Notes: generated by a model from the sequence alone, not told the origin. 64,000 nucleotides of DNA from Desulfobotulus alkaliphilus (GCF_007830435.1 NZ_VLLC01000012.1:52118-116117); one strand, 5' to 3'. Positions 26,811 through 35,568 are shown, numbered from the stretch's first letter. Translations and numbers: made by a program.

Positions 26811-27153
26811 CTGTTCAGCACAGTTTTCCAAGTAACATACCCGCAAGACAGATGCAAAGGCCCCAGGCTATTTGCCCGTGACGCAATCTTATTCGGGAGC
26901 TTCTTGCCCTGTGCGGAAGCGGCAAAAACTCCCCGCCACAGGCAGGATAAGCTTTTTGATTACCATGGCAGGCTTAAGCACGCTGCCTTTGTGGCGGCTC
27001 AGACAGTTTGCCGCTTCTTTCGCACAGGCCTGCAAAACTCTGATCCGAAACGATTGCAATGTCACTTGCAAATAGCCACGGAGCCTTGCAACAGTACGAA
27101 GCTGCTGCAACTACAGCCTTGGCAATTCGAAATAAACTGTGCTGAATAATTAC
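26811..27153 (+). repeat. Foldback repeat, copy B (full length, about 343 bp)
   Basis: It opens CTGTTCAGCACAGTTTTCC and closes AATAAACTGTGCTGAATAATTAC, so the ends are inverted repeats. The two halves are imperfect inverted copies of each other. For example, CCTGTGCGGAAGCGGCAAA pairs with TTTGCCGCTTC...CGCACAGG, GGCTATTTGC with GCAAATAGCC, and GTGAC with GTCAC. The whole unit can fold into one long hairpin with its apex near 26955. No open reading frame resembles a transposase. It separates ybaB from recR. Confidence 0.9.
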
Positions 27154-27209
27154 ATTATTCTTTTCAAAAAAACAGCTTACAGGCTGCCGTACTTCAGCCA
27201 GAGGTATCC

Positions 27210-27812
27210 ATGCAGCATTATCCGCCCTCGGTTATTCAGGTGATACGACAGCTTGCCACCCTCCCCGGCATCGGCCCCAAAACCGCCGAACGCCTGGCCC
27301 TGCATCTGCTCAAGGCTTCCGGGGATGAGGTCCGGGGGCTGGCCCAGAGTATTCTGGCCCTGAAAGCCAATGTTCGCCTCTGCTCCCGCTGCTTTGCCTT
27401 AAGTGAAAGCAGCCTTTGCCCCGTATGCCGTGACCCTGCAAGGGACACGGGGCTCATATGCGTTGTGGAACGGCCTGCGGATATGATGGCCGTGGAAGCT
27501 GCCTCCGGCTTTCAGGGAGTCTATCATATCCTTCAGGGAGTTCTTTCTCCCATGGATGGCATCGGCCCGGAAGATATCCGGATACGGGAGCTGATCCTGC
27601 GTATCCGTACGGAAGAAGTCCGGGAAGTCATCCTTGCCACGGGAACCGCCGTGGAAGGAGAAGCCACCGCAGCCTATCTTGCTGAACAGCTCTCAGGTCT
27701 GCCCATCCGGGTCACCCGCATCGCATCGGGCATTCCCATGGGGGGCGATCTGAAATACATTGACCAGGTAACCCTGAAAAGGGCATTGGAGTCCAGGCGT
27801 CATGTCCCATGA
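27210..27812 (+). CDS. recR: Recombination mediator RecR
   Basis: A 200-residue RecR: helix-hairpin-helix LATLPGIGPKTAERLALHLL, a zinc finger CSRCFALSESSLCPVC, and a Toprim domain ICVVERPADMMAVEA...YHILQGVLSPMDGIGP. The C-terminal Walker-B-like TRIASGIPMGGDLKYIDQVTL completes it. RecR with RecO/RecF loads RecA on gapped DNA. The last 11 bases overlap the YkgJ gene. Confidence 0.97.
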   Translation: MQHYPPSVIQVIRQLATLPGIGPKTAERLALHLLKASGDEVRGLAQSILALKANVRLCSRCFALSESSLCPVCRDPARDTGLICVVERPADMMAVEAASGFQGVYHILQGVLSPMDGIGPEDIRIRELILRIRTEEVREVILATGTAVEGEATAAYLAEQLSGLPIRVTRIASGIPMGGDLKYIDQVTLKRALESRRHVP

Positions 27813-28275
27813 AGATCCTGTATTTGATTGTAAACAGTGCGGCGAATGCTGCGTGGGTTTTGGCGGCACCTATGTGAGCAAAGAAGACATCCTTGCCATT
27901 GCCGCCTTTACCGGCATGTCCGAAGACACCCTGCGTGAAACCTGCTGCCAGATATCGGCGAACGGCCCCGTCCTCGCTGTTAATGGTGAAAACCGCTGTG
28001 TTTTCCAGAAACAGAACATCTGCAGCATCCACCCCGTCAAACCCAGAATGTGCCGGGAATGGCCCTTTATACCGGCGGTCCTGCGCCAGCCGGGCAACTG
28101 GCGACTCATGGGAGATGCCTGTCCGGGAATCATGAAAGATGCACTGCCAGAGGCGGTTTATGCCAGAACCCTTGCGGAACTGAAAAAAACCCGGCCCGGA
28201 TTCATACCGGAGAAAGCCACTGCTCCGGCGGATGCACCTGATAAAATACCTCTCCATTCCGGACAAAAGGGGTGA
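27802..28275 (+). CDS. YkgJ-family cysteine cluster protein
   Basis: A 157-residue protein with the CxxCGECC cluster (CKQCGECC, residues 10-17) and the later CVFQ...CSIHPVKPRMCREWP, the eight-cysteine pattern of YkgJ/UPF0153 proteins. These probably bind zinc or an iron-sulfur cluster; the function is not known. It overlaps recR upstream, and its final 74 bases are antisense to the wHTH-like gene at 28202-28474. Confidence 0.85.
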   Translation: MSHEDPVFDCKQCGECCVGFGGTYVSKEDILAIAAFTGMSEDTLRETCCQISANGPVLAVNGENRCVFQKQNICSIHPVKPRMCREWPFIPAVLRQPGNWRLMGDACPGIMKDALPEAVYARTLAELKKTRPGFIPEKATAPADAPDKIPLHSGQKG

Positions 28276-28474
28276 TAATATTCTGTGCTTCCAGAACCTG
28301 AAGGGCCCTGTTCAGAGCGTCTTCTCCCTGATTCCACACGGCGAGCAGGCGTTCCAAAGACATGGTCCCCTCTTCTGCGGCAAGACCACAGCAGCAGAGG
28401 TAGGCAGAAATGGTATCCACATCCAGCCCCCTTGTAAAAATCTTCTGACTCATGGGGTTGGTATCAAATTTCAT
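28202..28474 (-). CDS. Small winged-helix-like protein, unknown function
   Basis: A 90-residue protein with predominantly helical content: DVDTISAYLCCCGL, SLERLLAVWNQGEDALNRALQ (in part), a turn, LEAQNIITPF and the beta wing NGEVFYQVHPP. This is the order of a winged-helix DNA-binding domain, but no family is recognised. It is convergent with and overlaps the YkgJ gene by 74 bases. AAAGGA lies upstream of the ATG. The strand and composition look coding, but one of the two overlapping 3' ends may be misread. Confidence 0.55.
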   Translation of the reverse strand: MKFDTNPMSQKIFTRGLDVDTISAYLCCCGLAAEEGTMSLERLLAVWNQGEDALNRALQVLEAQNIITPFVRNGEVFYQVHPPEQWLSPV

Positions 28475-28541
28475 CAGACATTCCTTTCCAGCCCGCAGCT
28501 CCCCATCTTAAAAAAGGACAGGGCCACTGAAAGCAGCATCC

Positions 28542-29327
28542 ATGATTGGTATTTTTGACTCCGGCATCGGAGGCCTGACCACAGTCCGGGCCATTATGCA
28601 GAAACTTCCCGGTTACGATATCCTTTATTATGGCGACACAGCCCGTATGCCCTACGGCTCCAAGAGCCCTGCAACGGTTCAGCAGTATGCCATGGAAAAC
28701 TCCCGCTTTCTTCTGGAAAACGGGGCAAAAATAATAATAATTGCCTGCAACTCCGCAGCAAGCATTGCCGTCGATGCCGTCAAGGCTTCCTTTGATCTTC
28801 CGGTTTTTGAAGTGGTGGACCCGGCCGTAGAGGCCGCCCTTGCCACCCCCCTGCCCCACCGCATCGGCGTTATCGGTACCCGTGCCACCATCACATCGGG
28901 CATCTATGAAAAAAAGATCAAGGCCCTGAACCCCGATGCCACGGTGCATTCCCTTCCCTGCCCCCTGCTGGTTCCCCTTGTGGAAGAAGGCTGGCTGGAT
29001 ACACCGGAAACCACACGCATCATAAAAAAATATCTGCACCCGCTGAAAACGAGACAGATCCGGAGCCTGATTCTTGGCTGCACCCATTATCCCATTCTCG
29101 AAAAACCCATCGCCAAAAAAATCGGCAAAGGAGTGCGCATCATTAACTCCGGAAGCTGTGTTGCCGATACCGTGGCCCGCTATCTGAAAGAGCATCCTGA
29201 GACAGACACTCTGCTGACAAAAAACCACAATCACCGCTTTTATGTTTCAGACATTACGGAGCAGTTTGAAAAAAGCGCAAAAACCATGCTTCAGGAATCC
29301 GTCTCCCTTTCCCAGATCCGCATGTAG
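28542..29327 (+). CDS. murI: Glutamate racemase
   Basis: A 261-residue enzyme interconverting L- and D-glutamate for peptidoglycan. The paired catalytic cysteines are visible in IIACNSAAS and ILGCTHYPI. The substrate-binding start is IGIFDSGIGGLT and the conserved YYGDTARMPYGSKS follows. The last 37 bases overlap the convergent Usp-like gene. The ribosome-binding site is weak. Confidence 0.96.
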   Translation: MIGIFDSGIGGLTTVRAIMQKLPGYDILYYGDTARMPYGSKSPATVQQYAMENSRFLLENGAKIIIIACNSAASIAVDAVKASFDLPVFEVVDPAVEAALATPLPHRIGVIGTRATITSGIYEKKIKALNPDATVHSLPCPLLVPLVEEGWLDTPETTRIIKKYLHPLKTRQIRSLILGCTHYPILEKPIAKKIGKGVRIINSGSCVADTVARYLKEHPETDTLLTKNHNHRFYVSDITEQFEKSAKTMLQESVSLSQIRM

Positions 29328-30103
29328 CTCTCCTGCGCCTGCGGCCCCACAAAGACGCAGGTGCCCGGCAGGCTGCTGCGCAGCTCCTTTTTGAAGGTGG
29401 AAAAAAAACGTTCCCGAAACCAGCCTTTTCCGGAAGCCCCCACGATCATCAGGGCTTCCGGAGGAACATCCATCCAAAAATCATTGCCCTTATTCCCCGC
29501 AACCACATGACGGACATGGGCCTTAAAGGATGCGGACCGGATGACGGGAACCGGCCCCCTTGTAAAGACATCCAGGGGCAGCCCCGTATTCCTTGCCATG
29601 GCAAGCCCTGCGGCCAGCACCCCCTCTTTTTTTTCATCGCCCCCGTAAAAAACCGCCAGACTTTTCCAGCCTCTGGCGACAAGGGCCGGTATCAGTACGG
29701 AAAAGGGAGCCACAGCGGGCAGCCTCCGCATCCCGAGATCCGAGTATACAAAATGCCGTGCAGAAGCCGGAACCGGGCAGCTCATATAATCAAAATCCAC
29801 AGGAACATCGGGCAGCTCCGGCGTTGTCCTGTGGTGAATTTGAAGAAAATGGGCATCCAGCCCGGACCCGGCCAGTATTTCCGAAGCCCTTGCCTGCCAG
29901 CGCGCCCTCTTTTTTAAATCGGAAGGGTCGCAGTCAAGGTCCACCTGCACCACCCGGTTTTCAAAATACATGAGAAATCTGGGGGTCTCCGGAATATACA
30001 CCACAGGTGCCGCACCCAGCATCCGGCAGAAAAAAACCGTCTGCAGAAGGGCTTCCCTGCCCGCAGGCGTATCCTGATATACATGAAAAAAACGTGGATT
30101 CAC
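29291..30103 (-). CDS. Universal-stress-protein-like (UspA/HUP fold) protein
   Basis: A 270-residue cytoplasmic protein. The N-terminal half is Rossmann-like (LLQTVFFCRMLGAAPVVYIPE). The C-terminal half has strands and a GASGKGWFRERFFSTFKKEL segment matching the G-x2-G-x9-G(S/T) nucleotide-binding loop of Usp domains. It is the last gene of a coupled unit with a ClC transporter and an HTH-EIIA protein. Tandem Usp domains often accompany ClC or cation transporters. The fold assignment is moderate and no partner or ligand is known. Confidence 0.6.
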   Translation of the reverse strand: MNPRFFHVYQDTPAGREALLQTVFFCRMLGAAPVVYIPETPRFLMYFENRVVQVDLDCDPSDLKKRARWQARASEILAGSGLDAHFLQIHHRTTPELPDVPVDFDYMSCPVPASARHFVYSDLGMRRLPAVAPFSVLIPALVARGWKSLAVFYGGDEKKEGVLAAGLAMARNTGLPLDVFTRGPVPVIRSASFKAHVRHVVAGNKGNDFWMDVPPEALMIVGASGKGWFRERFFSTFKKELRSSLPGTCVFVGPQAQESYMRIWERETDS

Positions 30104-30119
30104 AACCTGTCACCCGCCT

Positions 30120-31859
30120 TCACTCATCACTTGTCTGTACCCGCAGTTCCTTGCGGTAATGATCCAGAAGGGTTGCCTTTGAAATCATCCCCATAAAACG
30201 ATGGTCAGCCACCACGGGCATACTGAAAAGGCCCAGCCTGTCCATGGTTTCAAGAATATCCCCAAGCTCATCATCGGGATGCACCACCATCACATTTCTG
30301 TGCATCAGCTGCTCCATGAGCACCGTATCATACAGCATCTGATCCAGCAGATAGGGCCGCACATCATCCAGATGCACCATTCCCACAAAACGCCCCGTTG
30401 CCGCATCTTCCACGGGAAAATAATTTCTCCTGGAATTTTTCAGAAGATGGATAAAATTCCTGAGCAGCATATTTCTCTGAACAGGAATGCAGTCCTTTTC
30501 CATCACCTCAGAGATCCGCAGATCCAGAAGCACCCGGCCATCGGTCCCCGGTCTCAGAAGCTCATCCCTTGCCACAAGGTCTTTAAGATAAATGGAATGC
30601 GGCTCACCGTAGCGGCAGAGAATGGTGGAAAATGCAGATACCACCATGAGGGGCAGGACCACCTCATACCCGCCGGTAATTTCAAAAATCAGAAAAATTG
30701 CCGTTAAAGGTGCCTGCAATACCCCGGCCAGAAGCCCGGCCATACCCAAAAGGGCAAAACATCCCTCATTCACCCAGCCCACCGCAGGAAAAAGGAAAAC
30801 AAGAATTCTGTGATACAAAAGACCTGCCATGGCCCCCATGACAAGGCTTGGGGCAAAAATCCCCCCTATGCCGCCCCACCCTAAAGTAAATGTTGTCGCA
30901 AGCATTTTGGCTAAAAGTATCACCAGGACAAAGATGATACCTGAGGAAAATTCTCCTGCGATCATCTCCCGTACGGCGTAATATCCTTCCCCAAGGACAA
31001 CAGGAAAAAAAATACCAATCATCCCCACAAAAAGTCCGCCGATACCGGCCCTGGTCCAGGGGGAAAGATGGCAGCGGGATGCCAGGAAAAGGGACAGGCC
31101 ATGCATCCTGCGCATCCCCCGTATCAGTCCAATGGCAACCACCGCCGTTATCAGGGCCAGCCCTGCGGAAGCCAGGGTATCATGCATCTGGATACCGAAA
31201 ATGGCACTTTCAAAGGGAATCTGATTCCCATGCAGCCTGCGGCTGAGCTGGGTTCCCGTAACCGCTGCAAGGGTGATGGGCAGAAGGTGGCTGCTGCGCC
31301 ACTGACCCAGCAGCACCTCCATGGTAAAAACCATACCCGCCACAGGGGCATTGAAAATGGACCCAATGGCACTGGCAGCTCCGCAGCCCACCAGCACCAC
31401 CCTTTGCCTTTCATTAAGACCCAGTATTCTTCCGATATTGGAGCCAATGGCTGCACCACTCATGACCACAGGGGCTTCCGGCCCTGCGGAGCCTCCGCTG
31501 CCGATGGTCATGCTGCTGGCAAAAATTCTGGAAAAGGTGGAACGCAGCCGGATCAGACCGCCATGGCGGCTGACGGCGTAGATCACCTCAGGTACCCCGT
31601 GACCGCCACCTTCCCGGACAATTTTTTCCATGAAATAAACCGCAGCAGCAGCGCCCATGGCTGGCAGAAGAAAAGACCAGGCCCTCTGGCGGTATCCGGA
31701 AAAAAGGCCTGCCACCATTTCTATCATATGATGCAAAAGCACCGCAGCCAACCCGCCAAAAATCCCCACAACAATGGCCATCAGCATCATAAAAAGGCGA
31801 GGATCCATGTGGGTGCGCAGCCATGACCACCCTTTTTTCATCCATGCCGTCATATTCAT
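30120..31859 (-). CDS. ClC-family chloride channel/transporter with C-terminal CBS pair
   Basis: A 579-residue polytopic protein. Ion-path motifs are GGGHGVPE, GSAGPEAPVVMSGA (with the gating glutamate in GPEAP) and GGIFAPSLVMG. A second half-repeat includes LLGMAGLLAGVLQAPLTAIFLIFEITGGYEVVLPLM (shown only in part by motif). The last 130 residues hold two CBS domains (MEKDCIPVQRNMLLRNFI; LMHRNVMVVHPDDELGDI), which usually sense adenine nucleotides. It probably moves chloride or fluoride/nitrate-type anions across the inner membrane; channel or exchanger cannot be decided. The ATG overlaps the EIIA gene stop. Confidence 0.9.
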   Translation of the reverse strand: MNMTAWMKKGWSWLRTHMDPRLFMMLMAIVVGIFGGLAAVLLHHMIEMVAGLFSGYRQRAWSFLLPAMGAAAAVYFMEKIVREGGGHGVPEVIYAVSRHGGLIRLRSTFSRIFASSMTIGSGGSAGPEAPVVMSGAAIGSNIGRILGLNERQRVVLVGCGAASAIGSIFNAPVAGMVFTMEVLLGQWRSSHLLPITLAAVTGTQLSRRLHGNQIPFESAIFGIQMHDTLASAGLALITAVVAIGLIRGMRRMHGLSLFLASRCHLSPWTRAGIGGLFVGMIGIFFPVVLGEGYYAVREMIAGEFSSGIIFVLVILLAKMLATTFTLGWGGIGGIFAPSLVMGAMAGLLYHRILVFLFPAVGWVNEGCFALLGMAGLLAGVLQAPLTAIFLIFEITGGYEVVLPLMVVSAFSTILCRYGEPHSIYLKDLVARDELLRPGTDGRVLLDLRISEVMEKDCIPVQRNMLLRNFIHLLKNSRRNYFPVEDAATGRFVGMVHLDDVRPYLLDQMLYDTVLMEQLMHRNVMVVHPDDELGDILETMDRLGLFSMPVVADHRFMGMISKATLLDHYRKELRVQTSDE

Positions 31860-32554
31860 GGACGGTTCACCTGTTTTTCCCCAAGCGCCTTTTCCTTTGC
31901 CGCCAGCATTTCCAGCAGGGCACTTTTTTCAGGTTTTTCCATGAGAAGTGCGTACACCCTTTCATCCTGAAGGCAATGGGAAAGACGTGAGAGCAGATGC
32001 AGATGCGCCTTCACATCCCTTGCCAGCAGCAGAAAAAGCACAAAGACCGGCTGCCCGTCCATGGCTCCATACGCCACTGGCTCATGGGGAAAGGCGGTGA
32101 TGATGCAGGATTTTTCAGGAAAATTATCCAGCGGAACCCTGGGATGGGGAAGGGCGATCCCCCTTCCAACCCCCGTGGACACCATGGACTCCCTTTCCAG
32201 CAGTTTTTCCAGCAGAAGGCCTTCCATGGCCGGAGGCAGAAAGGGCACCGCCCTCACCATCTGCCATAAAAGATCTTCCCTGTCCTTACAGTCAAGAAGA
32301 TGCATGACAGCCCCACGCTGCAGGGCCGCTCCCAGGCCTTCGGAACAGAAAACACCTTGAGATGCGGCATCCTTCTCCCTGATCCGGAAGGGCATATGGT
32401 GCTGCCTTGCCCATCGGGCAAGGGCTTCCTCCCGGAAAACACAGAAATTATCCACAAGCACAACGGGAATACGCCCCTGACGAATCCAGCGTTCCAAAGT
32501 ATGTACAGGCAGATCAAGGCCTGCTGCCGTTTCCTGAAGACGGAGACGTTTCAT
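31856..32554 (-). CDS. HTH plus PTS EIIA(Ntr)-like regulatory protein
   Basis: A 232-residue two-domain protein. Residues 1-50 form an excisionase/MerR-type helix-turn-helix (ETAAGLDLPVHTLERWIRQG). Residues about 75-220 are a mannitol/fructose-type EIIA domain with the phosphorylatable histidine H137 in GRGIALPHPRV. No EIIB/EIIC transport domain is present, so it resembles the nitrogen-PTS protein PtsN, which in E. coli controls K+ transport. Its overlap with the ClC gene suggests that the EIIA domain regulates this transporter or its expression. Part of the pairing is inference. Confidence 0.82.
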   Translation of the reverse strand: MKRLRLQETAAGLDLPVHTLERWIRQGRIPVVLVDNFCVFREEALARWARQHHMPFRIREKDAASQGVFCSEGLGAALQRGAVMHLLDCKDREDLLWQMVRAVPFLPPAMEGLLLEKLLERESMVSTGVGRGIALPHPRVPLDNFPEKSCIITAFPHEPVAYGAMDGQPVFVLFLLLARDVKAHLHLLSRLSHCLQDERVYALLMEKPEKSALLEMLAAKEKALGEKQVNRP

Positions 32555-32712
32555 TGTTTTTTCCCACCATTTTTACAAGGCCTCTTTTACCGACCTCAGC
32601 AATGAAAACGGCAACAGGCCATGCCGTTGCCGGTATTGCATTTCTTGTGCACTGGAGCCATTTTCTGGTGCTGATCTTTGCCGTAAAAAAACCTCAGAAA
32701 AGCATATTTTTT

Positions 32713-33531
32713 CTACTGCTGCTGCAGCACATCACCGATACTGGCCCGTTCATAGATAATTTCCACCCGACGGTTCTTGGCACGCCCCTGGGCATTGTCA
32801 TTGGTATCCACGGGCCTGTATTCTCCAAAGCCCTGAGCCGTAAGCATGAGGGGGTTTAAGCCCCTGTCAATGAGAAAACGGACCACCTGGGAAGCCCTTG
32901 CCGTGGAAAGCTCCCAGTTGGAAGGAAAAAGCGGCGTACTAATGGGCACATTATCCGTATGACCAACCACACGGATGGGATAACGGAACTGCATCAGGAC
33001 TTCCGCAAGCCTTCCCATGATCTCCCTTCCTTCCGGAACCATGGTGGCCTCTCCGGAGCGGAAAAGAACCATATCTGAAATGGTAATCACAGCCCCCACA
33101 TCACTTTCCCGAACCTCCACCATGCCCCCAAGCCGGTTAAACAGCACCAGCTCCCGCACATCGGAAACAATCTCGTCCAGTTCCTTCTGAACCATGGCCC
33201 CCAGCTCATCCACGGCCTCCCGCTGTCTTTCCCGGGGCTCAGGGCTGCTGGGGTCCATGATAAGCCCCTCACGGGTTCCGGCTTCGGGTATGGTCTGCAC
33301 ACCAAGGGCCGTACGCAAAGACTGAATGATTTCCTTGAACACCTCATCCTGTATGGTACTCATGGCAAAGAGCAGAACAAAAAAGCACAAAAGAAGGGTC
33401 ATGAGATCGGCAAAGGTTGTCATCCAGCGTGGGGCTCCGGAACCGCCCCCCTCTTCCTCTTCTTCATCGGGTACGGGTGTGGTCAGAGCAGACGGGCTTT
33501 CCTCTTCTGATGCAGCTTTATCTTCAGCCAT
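32713..33531 (-). CDS. motB: Flagellar motor stator protein MotB
   Basis: A 272-residue protein with an acidic N-terminus, one membrane helix (about 37-60) containing the proton/sodium-binding aspartate D42 in TTFADLMTLL, a plug region, and a C-terminal OmpA-like peptidoglycan-binding domain (IRVVGHTDNVPIS, LSTARASQVVRFLIDRG, GRAKNRRVEI). It anchors the stator to the wall. It is 89 bp after motA with AAGGAG before the ATG. No other flagellar genes are in the window, so a non-flagellar stator role is not excluded. Confidence 0.93.
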   Translation of the reverse strand: MAEDKAASEEESPSALTTPVPDEEEEEGGGSGAPRWMTTFADLMTLLLCFFVLLFAMSTIQDEVFKEIIQSLRTALGVQTIPEAGTREGLIMDPSSPEPRERQREAVDELGAMVQKELDEIVSDVRELVLFNRLGGMVEVRESDVGAVITISDMVLFRSGEATMVPEGREIMGRLAEVLMQFRYPIRVVGHTDNVPISTPLFPSNWELSTARASQVVRFLIDRGLNPLMLTAQGFGEYRPVDTNDNAQGRAKNRRVEIIYERASIGDVLQQQ

Positions 33532-33620
33532 ACCGGCTCCTTTTTCAGATAATCTCCCATGGACAAACTGTGCTCACTAAAGAAAGGGGCAGGCTTGATA
33601 AAAAGCAATGATCCTGCCTT

Positions 33621-34385
33621 CTATTTTTTATCCTGAGCGGGTTTTGTGTTCACAAGGTAAATATTAAGCTTGTCTTCCATGAGCCTTGGATGTTCCCCTT
33701 CCCTTATGGAAAGTACCCCTTCATACACAAGCTTCATGTTAAGAATTTCTTCAGCTCCCCGCACCTTCAGCTTGTCCGCCATGGGCAGAAAAAAAAGATT
33801 ACCCATAACAGCACCGTAAAAGGTGGTAATCATGGCCACGGCCATTTTGGGGCCAATGGTTGCCGGATCATCCAGGGTGGCCAGCATCTGCACCAGACCG
33901 ATGAGGGTGCCGATCATGCCAAAGGCCGGAGCGTAGGTTCCCATTACCGTAAAAAGGGTGGCACCGCTTTTGTTATCCTTGGTCACCATGCTTATTTTTT
34001 TCTGCATGATGGATGCAATATCTGCTGTTTTCACACCATCCACCGTCATCTGCAGGGCCGAGGCAAAGTAAGGATCTTCTATGGACTTAATATCCCCTTC
34101 TATGGATAGAAGCCCCCCCTTCCTTGCCTTGTTGGAAATCTCCACCAAACGGACCACCAGATCTTCGGGCTTTTCCAGCTTAAACATGAAAATCCGTTTC
34201 ATGGCCTTGCCCACCTTGGAAAAATCCTTCAAAGGAAAGGCCACAAGGGTAGCGCCAATGGTTCCACCGATGACAATGGCCATGGAAGGGGCGTTAACAA
34301 AAAGCCCGAGGCCGCTTCCCAGAAGAATCCCCATGAGAATAAAACCCAGCCCTGCGATAAGACCGACAATGGAAGCAATATCCAT
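33621..34385 (-). CDS. motA: Flagellar motor stator protein MotA
   Basis: A 254-residue four-helix membrane protein of the MotA/PomA type. N-terminal helices are at 3-22 and 30-50, with a cytosolic loop carrying charged residues (KRIFMFKLEKPEDLVVRL). The C-terminal pair includes GMIGTLIGLVQMLATLDDP and GPKMAVAMITTFYGAVMGNLFFLP, the ion-pathway region. With MotB it converts ion flow into torque. Confidence 0.94.
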   Translation of the reverse strand: MDIASIVGLIAGLGFILMGILLGSGLGLFVNAPSMAIVIGGTIGATLVAFPLKDFSKVGKAMKRIFMFKLEKPEDLVVRLVEISNKARKGGLLSIEGDIKSIEDPYFASALQMTVDGVKTADIASIMQKKISMVTKDNKSGATLFTVMGTYAPAFGMIGTLIGLVQMLATLDDPATIGPKMAVAMITTFYGAVMGNLFFLPMADKLKVRGAEEILNMKLVYEGVLSIREGEHPRLMEDKLNIYLVNTKPAQDKK

Positions 34386-34552
34386 AGAAAAACGCCCCCT
34401 AATGTGTAATCAGAACAAAAAAATCCGATATGCCATACTCAAAGCATCTTTGAAGGATAATATCCTGTTCTTTTCATGGACACCCGAATACAAAAAGCTC
34501 CGGGCCAAAACATCCGCCTGATGCGCCTATACTTACAGAATTTCATGAAAAT

Positions 34553-35536
34553 TCAAAGCAGATTTCCACCTGCTTTCTCCAATTCTTCTTTATAAACCCG
34601 AACCATATCATCCAGAGGCCCTGCACCGCTGTATGCTGCAAGCCACGCCAGGTGCCTCTGGGTCACAAGGGTACCTTCGGGCAGCAGCATGGCCCCTGCC
34701 CTTGCATGGACAGGTGCCGCCAGTTTCATACCCGGTTCAAGGTCCCATATGCGGATACGCAGGCTCTCCCTTTTCTGCTTTATGCTGTCACTTTCAAAAA
34801 CACGCAGGGCTTCAATGACCTCCGGGTCCCATGCGGCCTCTCTGCCAAGGGCAGAAAGGGCATCTCCGGAGCTTGTGCCTTCCTGCAGCATGGCCCTGTA
34901 TGCCAGCACCGCAGAAAGCATCCGGCTTTCAAGGGGTATGGCTTTTTTTTTCAGGCAAAGGGGCCCACCACTGCCATCCCAGCGCTCGCCCGTGCAACGG
35001 AGAATCCTTGCCACCTCGGATAGTCCGTCCATCTGCTCCAGCATACGGGCCGAGGCCAGTGGCACCTGCACCATACAATCCGCTGCCGTGGCCGTATAAC
35101 AAAGGTCCACCCTTTGCCGATGCTCTTCCGGTACATGGAAAAGCCCCAGCCTGTAAAGCCTTGAAGCCTGATGCAACCGCCATTGCTGGCGTTTATCAAG
35201 GTTCAGGGCCAAGGCAAGGGCATGGCAAAGATCCTCCACAAAACCGCCATCCTCACCCATATGCAGCTCCTGCAAAAAGACAAGAAGCGAAACGGTATTT
35301 TCTATGGAGACCCTCCGTCTTTTCCGGAAAATGCGGACCTCTTCCCGAAGGGAAGACCTTTCTTCAAGGAGAAGCCGGTTTCTTTCCAGGGCATTTTCCA
35401 AAAGCCCCTGCGCCTGTACCAAACTCCTTGAAAGGCGCAGATACTTTTCCTTTAATTTCCCAAAGGCCTGCTTTGCTTTCGCAAGCTCTCCCTGCAGGGC
35501 CTCATTTTTTTTTCTCTCTTCGGAAATATCTTGCAT
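34553..35536 (-). CDS. Coiled-coil protein with degenerate HD-GYP domain
   Basis: About 327 residues. The first 80 form a long coiled coil (KKNEALQGELAKAKQAFGKL onward). The remainder aligns with HD-GYP c-di-GMP phosphodiesterases: ASRLYRLGLFHVPEE stands where LLHDIGKIGIPD is expected, RCTGERWDGSGGP matches HHERWDGSGYP, and IPLESRMLSAVLAYRAML follows. The metal-binding His-Asp and the His pair are missing, so catalysis is improbable and a c-di-GMP-sensing or scaffolding role is more likely. A C-terminal segment (LEPGMKLAAPVHARAGAMLLPEG, in part) resembles the beta-hairpin found after many HDOD/HD-GYP modules. Start is uncertain between 35536 and 35557. Confidence 0.7.
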   Translation of the reverse strand: MQDISEERKKNEALQGELAKAKQAFGKLKEKYLRLSRSLVQAQGLLENALERNRLLLEERSSLREEVRIFRKRRRVSIENTVSLLVFLQELHMGEDGGFVEDLCHALALALNLDKRQQWRLHQASRLYRLGLFHVPEEHRQRVDLCYTATAADCMVQVPLASARMLEQMDGLSEVARILRCTGERWDGSGGPLCLKKKAIPLESRMLSAVLAYRAMLQEGTSSGDALSALGREAAWDPEVIEALRVFESDSIKQKRESLRIRIWDLEPGMKLAAPVHARAGAMLLPEGTLVTQRHLAWLAAYSGAGPLDDMVRVYKEELEKAGGNLL

Positions 35537-35568
35537 AGCCTTCCAAAATAAAAACATATGTAAAGATA

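Noticed and set aside
26811-27153. Foldback repeat as an insertion sequence
   Set aside because: The interior has no transposase-like frame; it is explained by two inverted halves.
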